Source: Kribbella sindirgiensis
GTDB taxonomy: Bacteria > Actinomycetota > Actinomycetes > Propionibacteriales > Kribbellaceae
Assembly (NCBI RefSeq): GCF_004331435.1
Contig: NZ_SJKA01000001.1
Span: 806,001-870,000 of the forward strand
Direction of reading: 5' to 3'
DNA: 64,000 nt
A program made the translations under genes and the position numbers. The notes under the pieces were generated by a model that saw nothing but the letters and a program-made list of their open reading frames with translations, searched no databases and was not told where the DNA came from. Below are positions 9,025 through 17,048 of this stretch, piece after piece. Within the stretch, counting starts at the first letter, position 1; each line of letters starts with the position of its first letter.

Positions 9025-9849
9025 GTGAGCGACTATCGCGAGGTGAACCGGGCCAACTGGGACGAGCGGGTCCCGGCGCATGTGGCGTCACCCAGCTACC
9101 ACGTCGACGACTTCCTGTCCGACCCGTCGTACCTCAGCGAGGTGGTCCGGTTCGACCGCCCGCGCCTCGGTGATGTCACTGGGCTGCGCGGGGTACACCT
9201 GCAGTGCCACATCGGGACCGACACCGTGTCGCTGGCGCGGCTCGGAGCACAGATGACCGCGCTGGACTTCTCGGAGCCGGCCATCGAGCAGGCGCGGTCG
9301 CTTGCAACACGGCTCGGGTTGTCGGTCGACTTCCACGTGGCTGATGCGTACGACGCGGTGCGGGTGCTGGGCGCGTCGGCGTACGACTTCGTCTACACCG
9401 GGATCGGGGCGCTGTGCTGGCTGCCGGACATCGACAGGTGGGCGCAGGTCGTCGCCGGGTTGCTGAAGCCGGGCGGGCGGCTGTTCGTCCGCGAGGGCCA
9501 TCCGATGCTGTGGGCGCTGGACGCCGGACCGGAGGTCCCCGAGGTGCGGTTCCCGTACTTCGAGACCGCGGCGCCGATCGTCTGGGACGAGGGCGGGACC
9601 TACGCCCAGACCGAGGTCGAGTTCTCCAGCACGATCACGCACGAGTGGAACCACGGCCTCGGCGAGACCATCACCGCCGTACAGCGGGCCGGTCTGGTGT
9701 TCGACTCACTGACCGACCACGACAGCGCACCGTGGAACGCCCTCCCCGGCCTCATGACCGAGGACGCGGAAGGTGAGTGGCGCCTGACGGACAACCCGCA
9801 CCATCTGGCCGCCACCTACACCCTGCAGGCGCACAAACCCGCTCAGTGA
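9025..9849 (+). CDS. Class I SAM-dependent methyltransferase
   Basis: A 274-aa cytoplasmic methyltransferase starting with GTG (MSDYREVNRANWDERVP). The SAM-binding motif I is GVHLQCHIGTDTVSLARLGA, with Asp in the motif II strand (ALDFSEPAIEQAR). Motif IV-like YDFVYTGIGALCWL and LLKPGGRLFVREGHP complete the Rossmann core. The NRANWDERVP opening is shared by a large actinobacterial family of small-molecule methyltransferases with unknown acceptors. It is divergent from DUF418 (84-bp gap). The stop overlaps the convergent 46-aa gene by seven bases. Confidence 0.9.
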   Translation: MSDYREVNRANWDERVPAHVASPSYHVDDFLSDPSYLSEVVRFDRPRLGDVTGLRGVHLQCHIGTDTVSLARLGAQMTALDFSEPAIEQARSLATRLGLSVDFHVADAYDAVRVLGASAYDFVYTGIGALCWLPDIDRWAQVVAGLLKPGGRLFVREGHPMLWALDAGPEVPEVRFPYFETAAPIVWDEGGTYAQTEVEFSSTITHEWNHGLGETITAVQRAGLVFDSLTDHDSAPWNALPGLMTEDAEGEWRLTDNPHHLAATYTLQAHKPAQ

Positions 9850-9983
9850 GCCCGGCGCTGCTGCACCTTCTGGACCGCCTGCTTGATCTTCTGCTGGTTC
9901 TCCGGCTTGCTCAGCTCGCGCTGGGCGACCTGCACCAGCTTGGCGACCACAGCGCCCTTGAGCATTGTCTTCACGAACCCCAT
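9843..9983 (-). CDS. 46-aa conserved-looking basic protein
   Basis: A short gene encoding MGFVKTMLKGAVVAKLVQ followed by an amphipathic, Lys/Gln-rich helix (LSKPENQQKIKQAVQKVQQ) and a basic end. An AGGGAGG ribosome site lies six to seven bases before the ATG, which strongly supports translation. The protein has a hydrophobic N-terminal half (residues 4-20) and a charged C-terminal helix, suggesting membrane-surface or nucleic-acid association. No family is recognised with certainty. It converges on, and overlaps, the methyltransferase stop. Confidence 0.72.
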   Translation of the reverse strand: MGFVKTMLKGAVVAKLVQVAQRELSKPENQQKIKQAVQKVQQRRAH

Positions 9984-10085
9984 CAGGGCCTCCCTCGTCT
10001 GTTGCCACCGAAACTACCGGCCGTCACAACCCTCCTCCATAGGTGATCCTCCGGAACTGTCCCTGGCGTCAGGCACACTAGGACC

Positions 10086-10943
10086 ATGCCGGAGTTGCCG
10101 GAGGTGGAGTCGCTGGCCGTGTTCCTGCGGGAGCGCGCGGTCGGTCACGCCTTCGTGCGGGCCGACATCACGGCCATCAGTGCGCTGAAGACCTACGACC
10201 CGCCGATCTCGGCGATGGTCGGGTTGCTGATCGACGACGTGCAGCGGCACGGGAAGTTCCTGGACATCTCCGCACAGGGTGTGCACCTGGTGATCCATCT
10301 GGCGCGGGCCGGCTGGCTGCGGTGGAAAGAGGAGCAGAACACCGGCCTCGTGCGCCCGGGGAAGGGGCCGATCGCGCTCCGGACCGTGCTGGACGACGGC
10401 GCCGGGTTCGACCTGACCGAGGCCGGCACGCAGAAGAAGCTCGCGGTGTACGTCGTGCGCGACGTCAACGAGGTCCCCGGGGTCGCGCGGCTCGGGCCGG
10501 ACCCGTTCACGCTGTCGCTCGAGGACTTCGGCGAGATCCTGAAACGCCAGGGCCGGGTCCAGCTGAAGGGTGTCCTGCGGAGCCAGTCCGTGATCGCCGG
10601 TATCGGCAACGCGTACTCCGACGAGATCCTGCACGTCGCGAAGATGAGCCCGTTCAAACCGGCGTCGAACCTGTCCGGCGACGAGCTGAAGACGCTGTAC
10701 GACGCGATGCGGGAAACCCTCAAGGACGCGGTCGACCGCTCCGCCGGCCTCGCCGTGCAGGACCTGAAGTCGGAGAAGAAGTCCGGTCTGCGCGTGCACG
10801 GCCGTAAGGGCGAGAAGTGCCCGGTCTGCGGCGACATCGTCCGCGAGGTGAGCTTCGCCGACTCCTCCCTGCAGTACTGCGCGACCTGTCAGACCGGCGG
10901 CAAACCGCTGGCCGACCGGAGACTGTCGAAGCTGCTCAAGTAG
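10086..10943 (+). CDS. Fpg/Nei family DNA glycosylase-lyase
   Basis: A 285-aa base-excision repair enzyme that removes oxidised bases and nicks the abasic site. It opens MPELPEVESL with the catalytic Pro2 and Glu3, and Lys57 in QRHGKFLDI matches the conserved lysine of the beta-sandwich domain. The H2TH region contains GIGNAYSDEIL, and the C-terminal zinc finger has CPVCGD and YCATCQT (C-x2-C-x16-C-x2-C). The sequence between the domains differs from classical MutM, fitting one of the actinobacterial Fpg/Nei paralogues, so the exact lesion specificity is uncertain. DUF2871 follows 13 bases later. Confidence 0.93.
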   Translation: MPELPEVESLAVFLRERAVGHAFVRADITAISALKTYDPPISAMVGLLIDDVQRHGKFLDISAQGVHLVIHLARAGWLRWKEEQNTGLVRPGKGPIALRTVLDDGAGFDLTEAGTQKKLAVYVVRDVNEVPGVARLGPDPFTLSLEDFGEILKRQGRVQLKGVLRSQSVIAGIGNAYSDEILHVAKMSPFKPASNLSGDELKTLYDAMRETLKDAVDRSAGLAVQDLKSEKKSGLRVHGRKGEKCPVCGDIVREVSFADSSLQYCATCQTGGKPLADRRLSKLLK

Positions 10944-10956
10944 TAGGTTCCCGCGC

Positions 10957-11391
10957 ATGCGGAAACTCTTCGTGGCAGCAGATGTCTACATGATCCTGGG
11001 GCTGATCAGCGGGCTGTACTACCGCGAGCTCACCAAGGCGAACGACTTCACCGGCGACACTCAGCTCAGCGTCGTCCACACCCACATCCTCGCGCTGGGC
11101 ATGCTGTTCTTCCTGATCGCGCTCGCACTCGAGAAGCTGTTCACCCTGAGCGCCGGCAAGCTGTTCACCGCGTTCTTCTGGGTCTACAACGCCGGTCTCG
11201 CCCTCACCGTCGGCCTGATGATCGTGCGCGGCACGTTGACCGTGCTCGGTCACGAGGCCGGTCCCGCACTGGACGGTCTGTCCGGTCTGGGGCACATCAC
11301 GATCACCCTCGGCCTGATCTTCTTCTTCGTCAACCTCGGCAAGCGCGTCGAGGCCGAGGTCAAGGAGAAGGACAAGGCCGCGGCTGCCTAG
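10957..11391 (+). CDS. DUF2871 family membrane protein
   Basis: A 144-aa integral membrane protein with four hydrophobic segments (about residues 5-22, 42-62, 68-90 and 108-128). It carries the family features LGLISGLYYREL, a conserved HTHILALGM segment and GLGHITITLGLI. Histidines in the second and fourth helices recall heme- or metal-binding membrane proteins, but the function of DUF2871 is not known. It lies 13 bases after the DNA glycosylase and may be read from the same transcript. Its stop is one base from the stop of the convergent gene. Confidence 0.85.
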   Translation: MRKLFVAADVYMILGLISGLYYRELTKANDFTGDTQLSVVHTHILALGMLFFLIALALEKLFTLSAGKLFTAFFWVYNAGLALTVGLMIVRGTLTVLGHEAGPALDGLSGLGHITITLGLIFFFVNLGKRVEAEVKEKDKAAAA

Positions 11392-11392
11392 A

Positions 11393-12229
11393 TCACAGGT
11401 GGACGACGTACGGCGATGACGCGGATCGTCGGCCCGCCTCCAGCCGGACCCGCAGTTCGTGCGCACCGGCCGGGCCCGCGATCCGCGTCGCCCAGCCGAC
11501 CGACCGGCCCGGAGCGAGACCGTCGAACGTCCACACCTGCTCGCTCGCGGACCAGCCCGCCGGCACGGGGAGTTCCACCTCACCGCGCGCCGGCGTCCGG
11601 CCGAAGTTCGTGACGACCACGGTGATCTCGTCGCGGCCGGGATGGATCGAGGCCAGCACGGTGCCGACCGGCGCGACGAGCACCCGCCGTACGCCGGCCG
11701 GTACTGTCAGCGGCAGGACGCGGAGTTCCGGCATCGGGAACGGACCGATCGTGGTCCGGGTCAGTTCGTGACCGGTCACGCCGTACCTGCGACCGGCCAG
11801 CCGGATCTGGTGCCGGCTGTCGGGATCGACCAGGCCGATGAACCGTACGGCGACATCGGTCGCGCGACGTGCGACCAGGTGGGCCGGCGTACCGGTCGGA
11901 GTCAGGTCCCAGACGCCGTCCGCGTTCGCGGTGACGGTGTCCGGCGGGACGATCCGCAGCTTGCCCTGCAGCGCCACGCGGACGACCGGTGGCTCGCCGA
12001 TCTCCGGCAGCCGGACGACCAGGTCGTCGCCGTCGCGGCGCCAGGTCAGCGCCTTGCCGGTGTGGTCCTCGACGACGTGCCGTGGCGTGGTGGCGAGGCC
12101 CGGCAGGCGGACCTCGTGGTCCGGTGGCCGGCGCGCGATCCGGAGCAGCAGAAGCTCACGGCTCCGCAGGATCGCCTCGCCCCAGGGTTGCGGCTCGAAC
12201 TCCCCTGGGATCCCCTGAATCAGTGCCAC
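11393..12229 (-). CDS. Orphan beta-sandwich protein resembling the tail of a GH29 fucosidase
   Basis: A 278-aa protein without signal peptide or catalytic domain. Residues about 20-90 (LLLLRIARRPPDHEVRLPGL, then a conserved W-R-x-D-G-D-D-L-x-V-R-L-P stretch) look like the C-terminal beta-sandwich of GH29 alpha-L-fucosidases. Residues about 195-270 (TVVVTNFGRTPARGEVELPV, SVGWATRIAG) look like a NEW3/CARDB-type sandwich. The GTG start is supported by AAGGAGG six bases upstream, so this is translated as a standalone protein rather than being a window artefact. It could be an accessory carbohydrate-binding protein or the remnant of a larger hydrolase. The function is unassigned. Confidence 0.6.
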   Translation of the reverse strand: MALIQGIPGEFEPQPWGEAILRSRELLLLRIARRPPDHEVRLPGLATTPRHVVEDHTGKALTWRRDGDDLVVRLPEIGEPPVVRVALQGKLRIVPPDTVTANADGVWDLTPTGTPAHLVARRATDVAVRFIGLVDPDSRHQIRLAGRRYGVTGHELTRTTIGPFPMPELRVLPLTVPAGVRRVLVAPVGTVLASIHPGRDEITVVVTNFGRTPARGEVELPVPAGWSASEQVWTFDGLAPGRSVGWATRIAGPAGAHELRVRLEAGRRSASSPYVVHL

Positions 12230-12331
12230 CGCAGCCTCCTTCGAGCCACGGTCCGAAATCCGCCGTCCGGTGTCAACGCGTTATCCGGACTCCGGGCAGC
12301 CGCCTACCCTCCGGTCTGACATGCTGGGGGC

Positions 12332-12655
12332 ATGTTCCGGAACCAGGAGATTCCTTCGGTCGTGGTGGCTGAGCTCGACGACGACCTGCTGACGGAGGCG
12401 TTCGTGCTCGACGTGCGGGAGCCGGACGAGTGGGACCGCGGGCACATCGAGGGCGCCACGCACATCCCGCTCGGCGAGTTGCAGGAGCGGGTCGGCGAGG
12501 TGCCGCTGGACCAGAAGGTGCTCTGCGTGTGCGCGGTCGGCGGCCGCTCCGGCATGGCCACCCAGTTCCTGAACCAGCTCGGCCGCGAGGCGATCAACCT
12601 CGACGGCGGCATGCACGCCTGGCAGACCTCGGGCCGCCCGGTCGCCACGAACTGA
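12332..12655 (+). CDS. Rhodanese-like domain protein
   Basis: A 107-aa single-domain rhodanese, cytoplasmic. It contains the CH2A-type VLDVREPDEWDRGHIEGATHIPL (shown here in two parts: VLDVREPDEW and GHIEGATHIPL). The active-site loop is CAVGGRS with the persulfide cysteine at about residue 67, and the C-terminal LDGGMHAWQ motif is present. Such proteins carry sulfane sulfur or act in thiol homeostasis. An N-terminal acidic stretch (LDDDLL) precedes the fold. It is divergent from the orphan beta-sandwich gene (102 bp), with no partner in an operon. Confidence 0.9.
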   Translation: MFRNQEIPSVVVAELDDDLLTEAFVLDVREPDEWDRGHIEGATHIPLGELQERVGEVPLDQKVLCVCAVGGRSGMATQFLNQLGREAINLDGGMHAWQTSGRPVATN

Positions 12656-12790
12656 GAAGAAAACCTTCCACACGGTGACCGCAGGCGTTACTTTGTCACC
12701 GGTCGGTTGATCGACGTACACCTGCGGCTCATGAGGCGGTAGCGCGCGCGGCGTCGGATGACCGAGTCCGTCCACCGTGGGGAGGCTCCT

Positions 12791-15700
12791 GTGTCGCTCA
12801 TCCGTCCCTTGACCACAGCGATCGGTGTGGGTGGCCTGTTGGCGGGCTTTCTCGTCAGCCCGGCTGCCGCGCGGACCGCGAGCACTGCTACCACCGGGAT
12901 TCCCGACGCCGCGATCGCCGAGACCGGCGTACTGACGTCGCGGGACGACAGCCCGGTGGCGCCGGGCGTGAACTACACGTCGTTCGAGCGCCTGGACGCG
13001 AAGGGCTGGCAGCGCGGCGACATCCTCGACACCGACCTGGACACGCGCGGCGTGACCGTCGACCTGGTCAACACCGGCAAGGTGTCCGGTGGCCAGCCGC
13101 TCAGTCAGCAGTTGGCCGGCAAGGGCGCGATCGCTGGTGTCAACGGCGACTTCTTCGACATCAACGACACGACCGCGCCGCTCGGCGTCGGGGTGGAGTC
13201 CGGCAAGCTGCTCAACGCCCCCGCCGCCGGGCACAACGACACCGCGGTGATCGGCAAGGACGGCCTCGGCAAGATTGCTCAGCTGTTCCTGCAAGGGACG
13301 GCCGTCGACGGCGCCACGAAGCTCGAGCTGACCAACCTCAACTCGCCGACCGTCAACACCGGCGGTATCGGCCTCTACACCCCGGAGTGGGGTGATGCGG
13401 CCCGGACCCGGACCGTGGACGGCCTGCCTACCGTGCGCGAGGTGATCCTTCGCGACGGTGTCGTCGTCTCCATCGCCAACACTCCGGCCACCACTGCGTT
13501 GGCAGCGAACGAGCAGGCCTTGATCGGCCGCGAGGCAGGCGCCGACGCGCTCGCCGCGTTCGCCGTGGGCGACAAGGTCGCCGTCGAGTACGGCCTGCGC
13601 CCGGACGCGGGCGAGGTCGCGGCCGCGGTGAGCGGCAACTACCAGCTCGCGAAGGACGGCAAGGTCCCGGACACGGTGCCGGACGCCGACCTCGCGCCGC
13701 GCACGGCGATCGGGTTCGACGCCGACGGCAGCCGGATGATCCTGCTGACCGTCGACGGCCGGGCCACTGGGTCGCGCGGTCTGTCGCTGAAGGAAATGGG
13801 CCGGCTGATGATCAGCCTCGGGGCTGACGACGCGCTCAACCTGGACGGCGGCGGCTCTTCGACGATGCTCGCCCGCACCCCGGGCAAGGCCGCGCCGGAG
13901 GTCGTGAACGATCCGTCCGACGGCGGCGAGCGGCTCGTGCCGAACGGACTCGGCCTCGTCCCCGTGAAGGGATCGGGTCGATTGAAGGGCTTCCGCGTCG
14001 AGTCTGTCGGCACCTCCGAGGCCGACCAGGACGCCGACCTCTCCCGCAGCTCCCGCGTCCTCACCGGACTCAGCCGAGTCCTCAGCGCCACCGGCCACGA
14101 CGAGACGTACGCACCCGCGACCGGTACGCCGTTCTGGTACGCCGGCAGCAACGTCCGCGTCGACCAGCACGGCGTGGTCACCGGCCGCCGCGCCGGCGAC
14201 GCGATCGTCACCGCGACCCGTGGCGCGGCGAACGGAAGGTTCCCGATGACAGTGCTCGGTACGCCGACCCGCCTGGCGCCCTCGACCCGGCAGGTGTCGC
14301 TCGCCGACTCCGCCGCCAAAGGCTTCTTCGAGATCGACGGGTACGACGCCGACGGGTTCTCCACCTGGATCGAACCACGCGACGTCAAGCTCAGCTATGA
14401 CGCGGCGCTCGTGAAGATCGTTGCTGTGCGCAATGGATTCGAAGTCAACGCCTTGAGCAACGACGCGGTATCGGCCGTCGTGACGGCGACGGTCGGTGGG
14501 TTGAGCACGCAGCTCAGCGTCACCTCCGGTCTGGCCGGCACGGTGGTCGACGAGCTCGACGACGTCACCAAGTGGGCAGCGAACGCCGTACCGGCCGGTG
14601 CCGCGACGGCGACGCGGTCCGCCGCGGAAGGGCATGACGGCGGGCAGGCGATCGCGCTCGACTACTCGTTGACGGGCAGTACCGCCACGCGAGCGGCGTA
14701 CCTCTCTCAGACCCCGCAGCAGACGCTGCCGGGACAGCCGCAGAAGCTCGGCGCCTGGGTGTACGGCGACGGCAAGGGCGCGTGGCTGCGGGCCAACGCG
14801 TACGACGCGGCCGGCGGTTCGGCGCAGACGCTCAACCTGGCTCCGACGGTGGACTGGACCGGGTGGAAGTACGTCGAGGCGGACATCCCGCCCGGGCTGA
14901 CGATGCCGCTGCGGTTCTGGCGGATCTACGTCGTGGAGACCTCGCCGACCCGGCAGTACTCCGGCCGCATCGTCGTCGACGACCTGACCGTTCGCAGTGC
15001 GCCGCCGGTGACTCTCCAGCCGCCGGCCAAGGTGATCGACCCGATGGTCGTCACCGACGGGACTGTGGCGACGAGCGGCCGCTGGCGGTTCGCGGTGATG
15101 TCCGACGCGCAGTTCACCGCCGACGACCCGAACTCGGACTACGTGAAGCAGGCCCGCCGGACGATCCGCGAGGTCCTCGCGCAGAAACCCGACTTCCTGG
15201 TGATCAACGGCGACTTCGTGGACCGCGCGTTCGGTCCGGACATCGCGCTGGCCAAGCAGATCATCGACGAGGAAGTGGCCGGCAAGGTGCCGGTGCACTA
15301 CGTGCCGGGCAACCACGAGACCTACGGCCCGGGTGACCTGTCCGAGTGGAAGAAGGTCTTCGGCAACGCGACCAGCACGTTCGACCACAAGGGCACCCGG
15401 TTCGTTCTGCGGGACTCGTCGCTCGGATCGCTCCGGGCCGGAGGGTTCGACCAGATCCTCGACCTGCGCAAGCAGCTCGACGCCGCTGCGGCGGACCGGT
15501 CGATCAAGAATGTGGTCGTGATGGCACACCACCCGATCGACGACCCGTCGCCGACGCAGAACTCGCAACTCGGCGACCGCAAGGAAGCCGCGATGATCGT
15601 GAAGTGGCTGGCCGACTTCCGCGCCTCGACCGGTAAGGGTGCGGCCTACATGGCGGCGCACGCGGGCACGTTCGCCGCGACTCGTACCGACGGTGTGCTG

Positions 15701-16129
15701 CTCCCGCTGACTGGCAACTCCGGTAAGAGCCCCGCGGCCGCACCGGACGCGGGTGGATTCACCGGCTGGGCGCTTGTGGGCATCGCGGCCCGCCCGTCCG
15801 CGCAGCCGTGGTTCCAGGTGGAGCTGCGGCCGCACGTCGACTCCCTCGAACTGGCCGCGCCGGCTTCCCTGCGCCGCGGCCAGACCGGTACGGCGGCCGC
15901 GACCGTCGTACAGGAGAGTCGGCGGGTCCCGGTGGCGTTCCCGGTGTCGGCTGACTGGTGGGGCTCGTCCACGCTGCACATCGGCCCCGCGAAGACCGCC
16001 CCGTTCTGGGCAGTCGCCTCCTACGACCCGTCCACCGGCGTACTGACCGCACTACGCCCCGGCACGGCCCAGCTGGGCGTGACGGTGAACGGCGTCTCCA
16101 AGAGCACGACGCTGCAGGTCGGTTGGTAG
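12791..16129 (+). CDS. Secreted phosphodiester glycosidase (NAGPA) fused to metallophosphoesterase
   Basis: A 1112-aa exported protein. The GTG at 12791 was chosen because GGGGAGG lies seven bases upstream and a Sec signal peptide follows at once (positive SLIRPL, hydrophobic core, AAARTAS cleavage region). Residues about 100-370 are a NAGPA/DUF2233 phosphodiester glycosidase domain (GVNGDFFDIND, ILLTVDGR, ALNLDGGGSS). Ig-like and jelly-roll-like modules occupy about 400-740. A calcineurin-type phosphoesterase spans about 760-960, with SDAQF, NGDFVD, PGNHE and MAHHP. The first metal motif is D-A-Q rather than D-x-H. A C-terminal beta-rich module follows. Likely role: cleaving glycosyl phosphodiesters of wall or environmental polymers outside the cell. 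Confidence 0.88.
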   Translation: MSLIRPLTTAIGVGGLLAGFLVSPAAARTASTATTGIPDAAIAETGVLTSRDDSPVAPGVNYTSFERLDAKGWQRGDILDTDLDTRGVTVDLVNTGKVSGGQPLSQQLAGKGAIAGVNGDFFDINDTTAPLGVGVESGKLLNAPAAGHNDTAVIGKDGLGKIAQLFLQGTAVDGATKLELTNLNSPTVNTGGIGLYTPEWGDAARTRTVDGLPTVREVILRDGVVVSIANTPATTALAANEQALIGREAGADALAAFAVGDKVAVEYGLRPDAGEVAAAVSGNYQLAKDGKVPDTVPDADLAPRTAIGFDADGSRMILLTVDGRATGSRGLSLKEMGRLMISLGADDALNLDGGGSSTMLARTPGKAAPEVVNDPSDGGERLVPNGLGLVPVKGSGRLKGFRVESVGTSEADQDADLSRSSRVLTGLSRVLSATGHDETYAPATGTPFWYAGSNVRVDQHGVVTGRRAGDAIVTATRGAANGRFPMTVLGTPTRLAPSTRQVSLADSAAKGFFEIDGYDADGFSTWIEPRDVKLSYDAALVKIVAVRNGFEVNALSNDAVSAVVTATVGGLSTQLSVTSGLAGTVVDELDDVTKWAANAVPAGAATATRSAAEGHDGGQAIALDYSLTGSTATRAAYLSQTPQQTLPGQPQKLGAWVYGDGKGAWLRANAYDAAGGSAQTLNLAPTVDWTGWKYVEADIPPGLTMPLRFWRIYVVETSPTRQYSGRIVVDDLTVRSAPPVTLQPPAKVIDPMVVTDGTVATSGRWRFAVMSDAQFTADDPNSDYVKQARRTIREVLAQKPDFLVINGDFVDRAFGPDIALAKQIIDEEVAGKVPVHYVPGNHETYGPGDLSEWKKVFGNATSTFDHKGTRFVLRDSSLGSLRAGGFDQILDLRKQLDAAAADRSIKNVVVMAHHPIDDPSPTQNSQLGDRKEAAMIVKWLADFRASTGKGAAYMAAHAGTFAATRTDGVLLPLTGNSGKSPAAAPDAGGFTGWALVGIAARPSAQPWFQVELRPHVDSLELAAPASLRRGQTGTAAATVVQESRRVPVAFPVSADWWGSSTLHIGPAKTAPFWAVASYDPSTGVLTALRPGTAQLGVTVNGVSKSTTLQVGW

Positions 16130-16139
16130 CGTCGGCGAG

Positions 16140-17048
16140 GTGACTGACGTGGTGGTGCCGCAGCGGCTGCGGAGCGGGGACCGAGTTGCTGTGGTGGCGC
16201 CGTCGGGGCGGGTTGACCCTCTGCGGCTGGACGCTGGAGTGGTCCACCTCAAGTCCTGGGGGCTTGAGGCGGACGTCATGCCGTCGGTGCTCGCCGGGCA
16301 CGAGCGCTTCAAGTACCTGGCGGCCGAGGACAAGGCACGCGCCGAGGACCTGCGGAACGCCTGGCTGGATCCGCAGTACGCCGCGGTGTTCTGCGCCCGT
16401 GGTGGGTACGGCGTGCAGCGGATGCTCGAGTACGTCGACGTCGACGAGCTGGTCGCCGTACCGAAGTGGTTCGTCGGGTTCAGCGACATCACCGCGCTGC
16501 ACGAGCCGCTGAACGCACGTGGCCTCGTGACTCTCCACGGGCCGATGGCTGCTGCGGTAGAGCAGCTGGACACGTCTGACGGACGTGAACGGCTACGGGC
16601 CTTGCTCTTCGAGCCGGAGACGGTGACTGACCTGCTCGCACCAGTGGGCGCGCGCACTGTGGTGGGAGGCGTTGCCGAGGGCCCGTTGCGTGGCGGCAAC
16701 CTGGCGATGCTGGCTTCGAGTGTGGGTACGCCGACGTACGCACCGCCGGCCGGTGTCGTTGTCTTGGAGGACGTCGACGAGGCGGGCTACCGGGTCGATC
16801 GGTTGCTGACCCAGTTGCTGCGTGCCGGGTGGTTCGACGAAGTGACCGGTGTGGTGGTCGGCGACTTCAGCGGCACCCAGGACCCGGGTGAGGTTATCCG
16901 CGAGCGGCTCGAGCCACTCGGCGTACCGATGGTGGAGGGTGCTGCGATCGGGCATGAGGCGCTGAACCTCGCCGTACCGCTGGGCCTGTCGGTACGGCTC
17001 GACGCGACCGCAGGTGTGCTCACGCCAGGTGGTCTCGCAGGAAGCTGA
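16140..17048 (+). CDS. S66 family LD-carboxypeptidase (MccF/LdcA-like)
   Basis: A 302-aa serine peptidase of family S66. The nucleophile is Ser115 in GFSDITALH, the catalytic Glu about 210 is in VVVLEDVDEAGYRVDR and the His about 272 is in IGHEALNLAVPLG. These match the Ser-Glu-His triad known for LdcA and MccF. CARGGYG near residue 85 is the conserved oxyanion-side loop. Family roles are trimming the D-Ala from muropeptide tetrapeptides during peptidoglycan recycling, or hydrolysing toxic acyl-peptides. It starts with GTG 10 bases after the secreted glycosidase and may be co-transcribed with it. Its 3' end overlaps the convergent S9 peptidase by 29 bases. Confidence 0.93.
   Translation: MTDVVVPQRLRSGDRVAVVAPSGRVDPLRLDAGVVHLKSWGLEADVMPSVLAGHERFKYLAAEDKARAEDLRNAWLDPQYAAVFCARGGYGVQRMLEYVDVDELVAVPKWFVGFSDITALHEPLNARGLVTLHGPMAAAVEQLDTSDGRERLRALLFEPETVTDLLAPVGARTVVGGVAEGPLRGGNLAMLASSVGTPTYAPPAGVVVLEDVDEAGYRVDRLLTQLLRAGWFDEVTGVVVGDFSGTQDPGEVIRERLEPLGVPMVEGAAIGHEALNLAVPLGLSVRLDATAGVLTPGGLAGS

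Noticed and set aside
12656..12790. Leader of the secreted glycosidase as a c-di-AMP (ydaO) riboswitch
   Set aside because: It has GGTGAC/GTCACC and CCGCAGG/CCTGCGG dyads but not the conserved ydaO core sequence.
12281..15979. A 1232-codon open frame on the minus strand opposite the secreted glycosidase gene
   Set aside because: It mirrors the codon pattern of the real gene, is rich in R, G and H without any domain, and overlaps the rhodanese and glycosidase genes. Long antisense frames are a by-product of high third-position GC.
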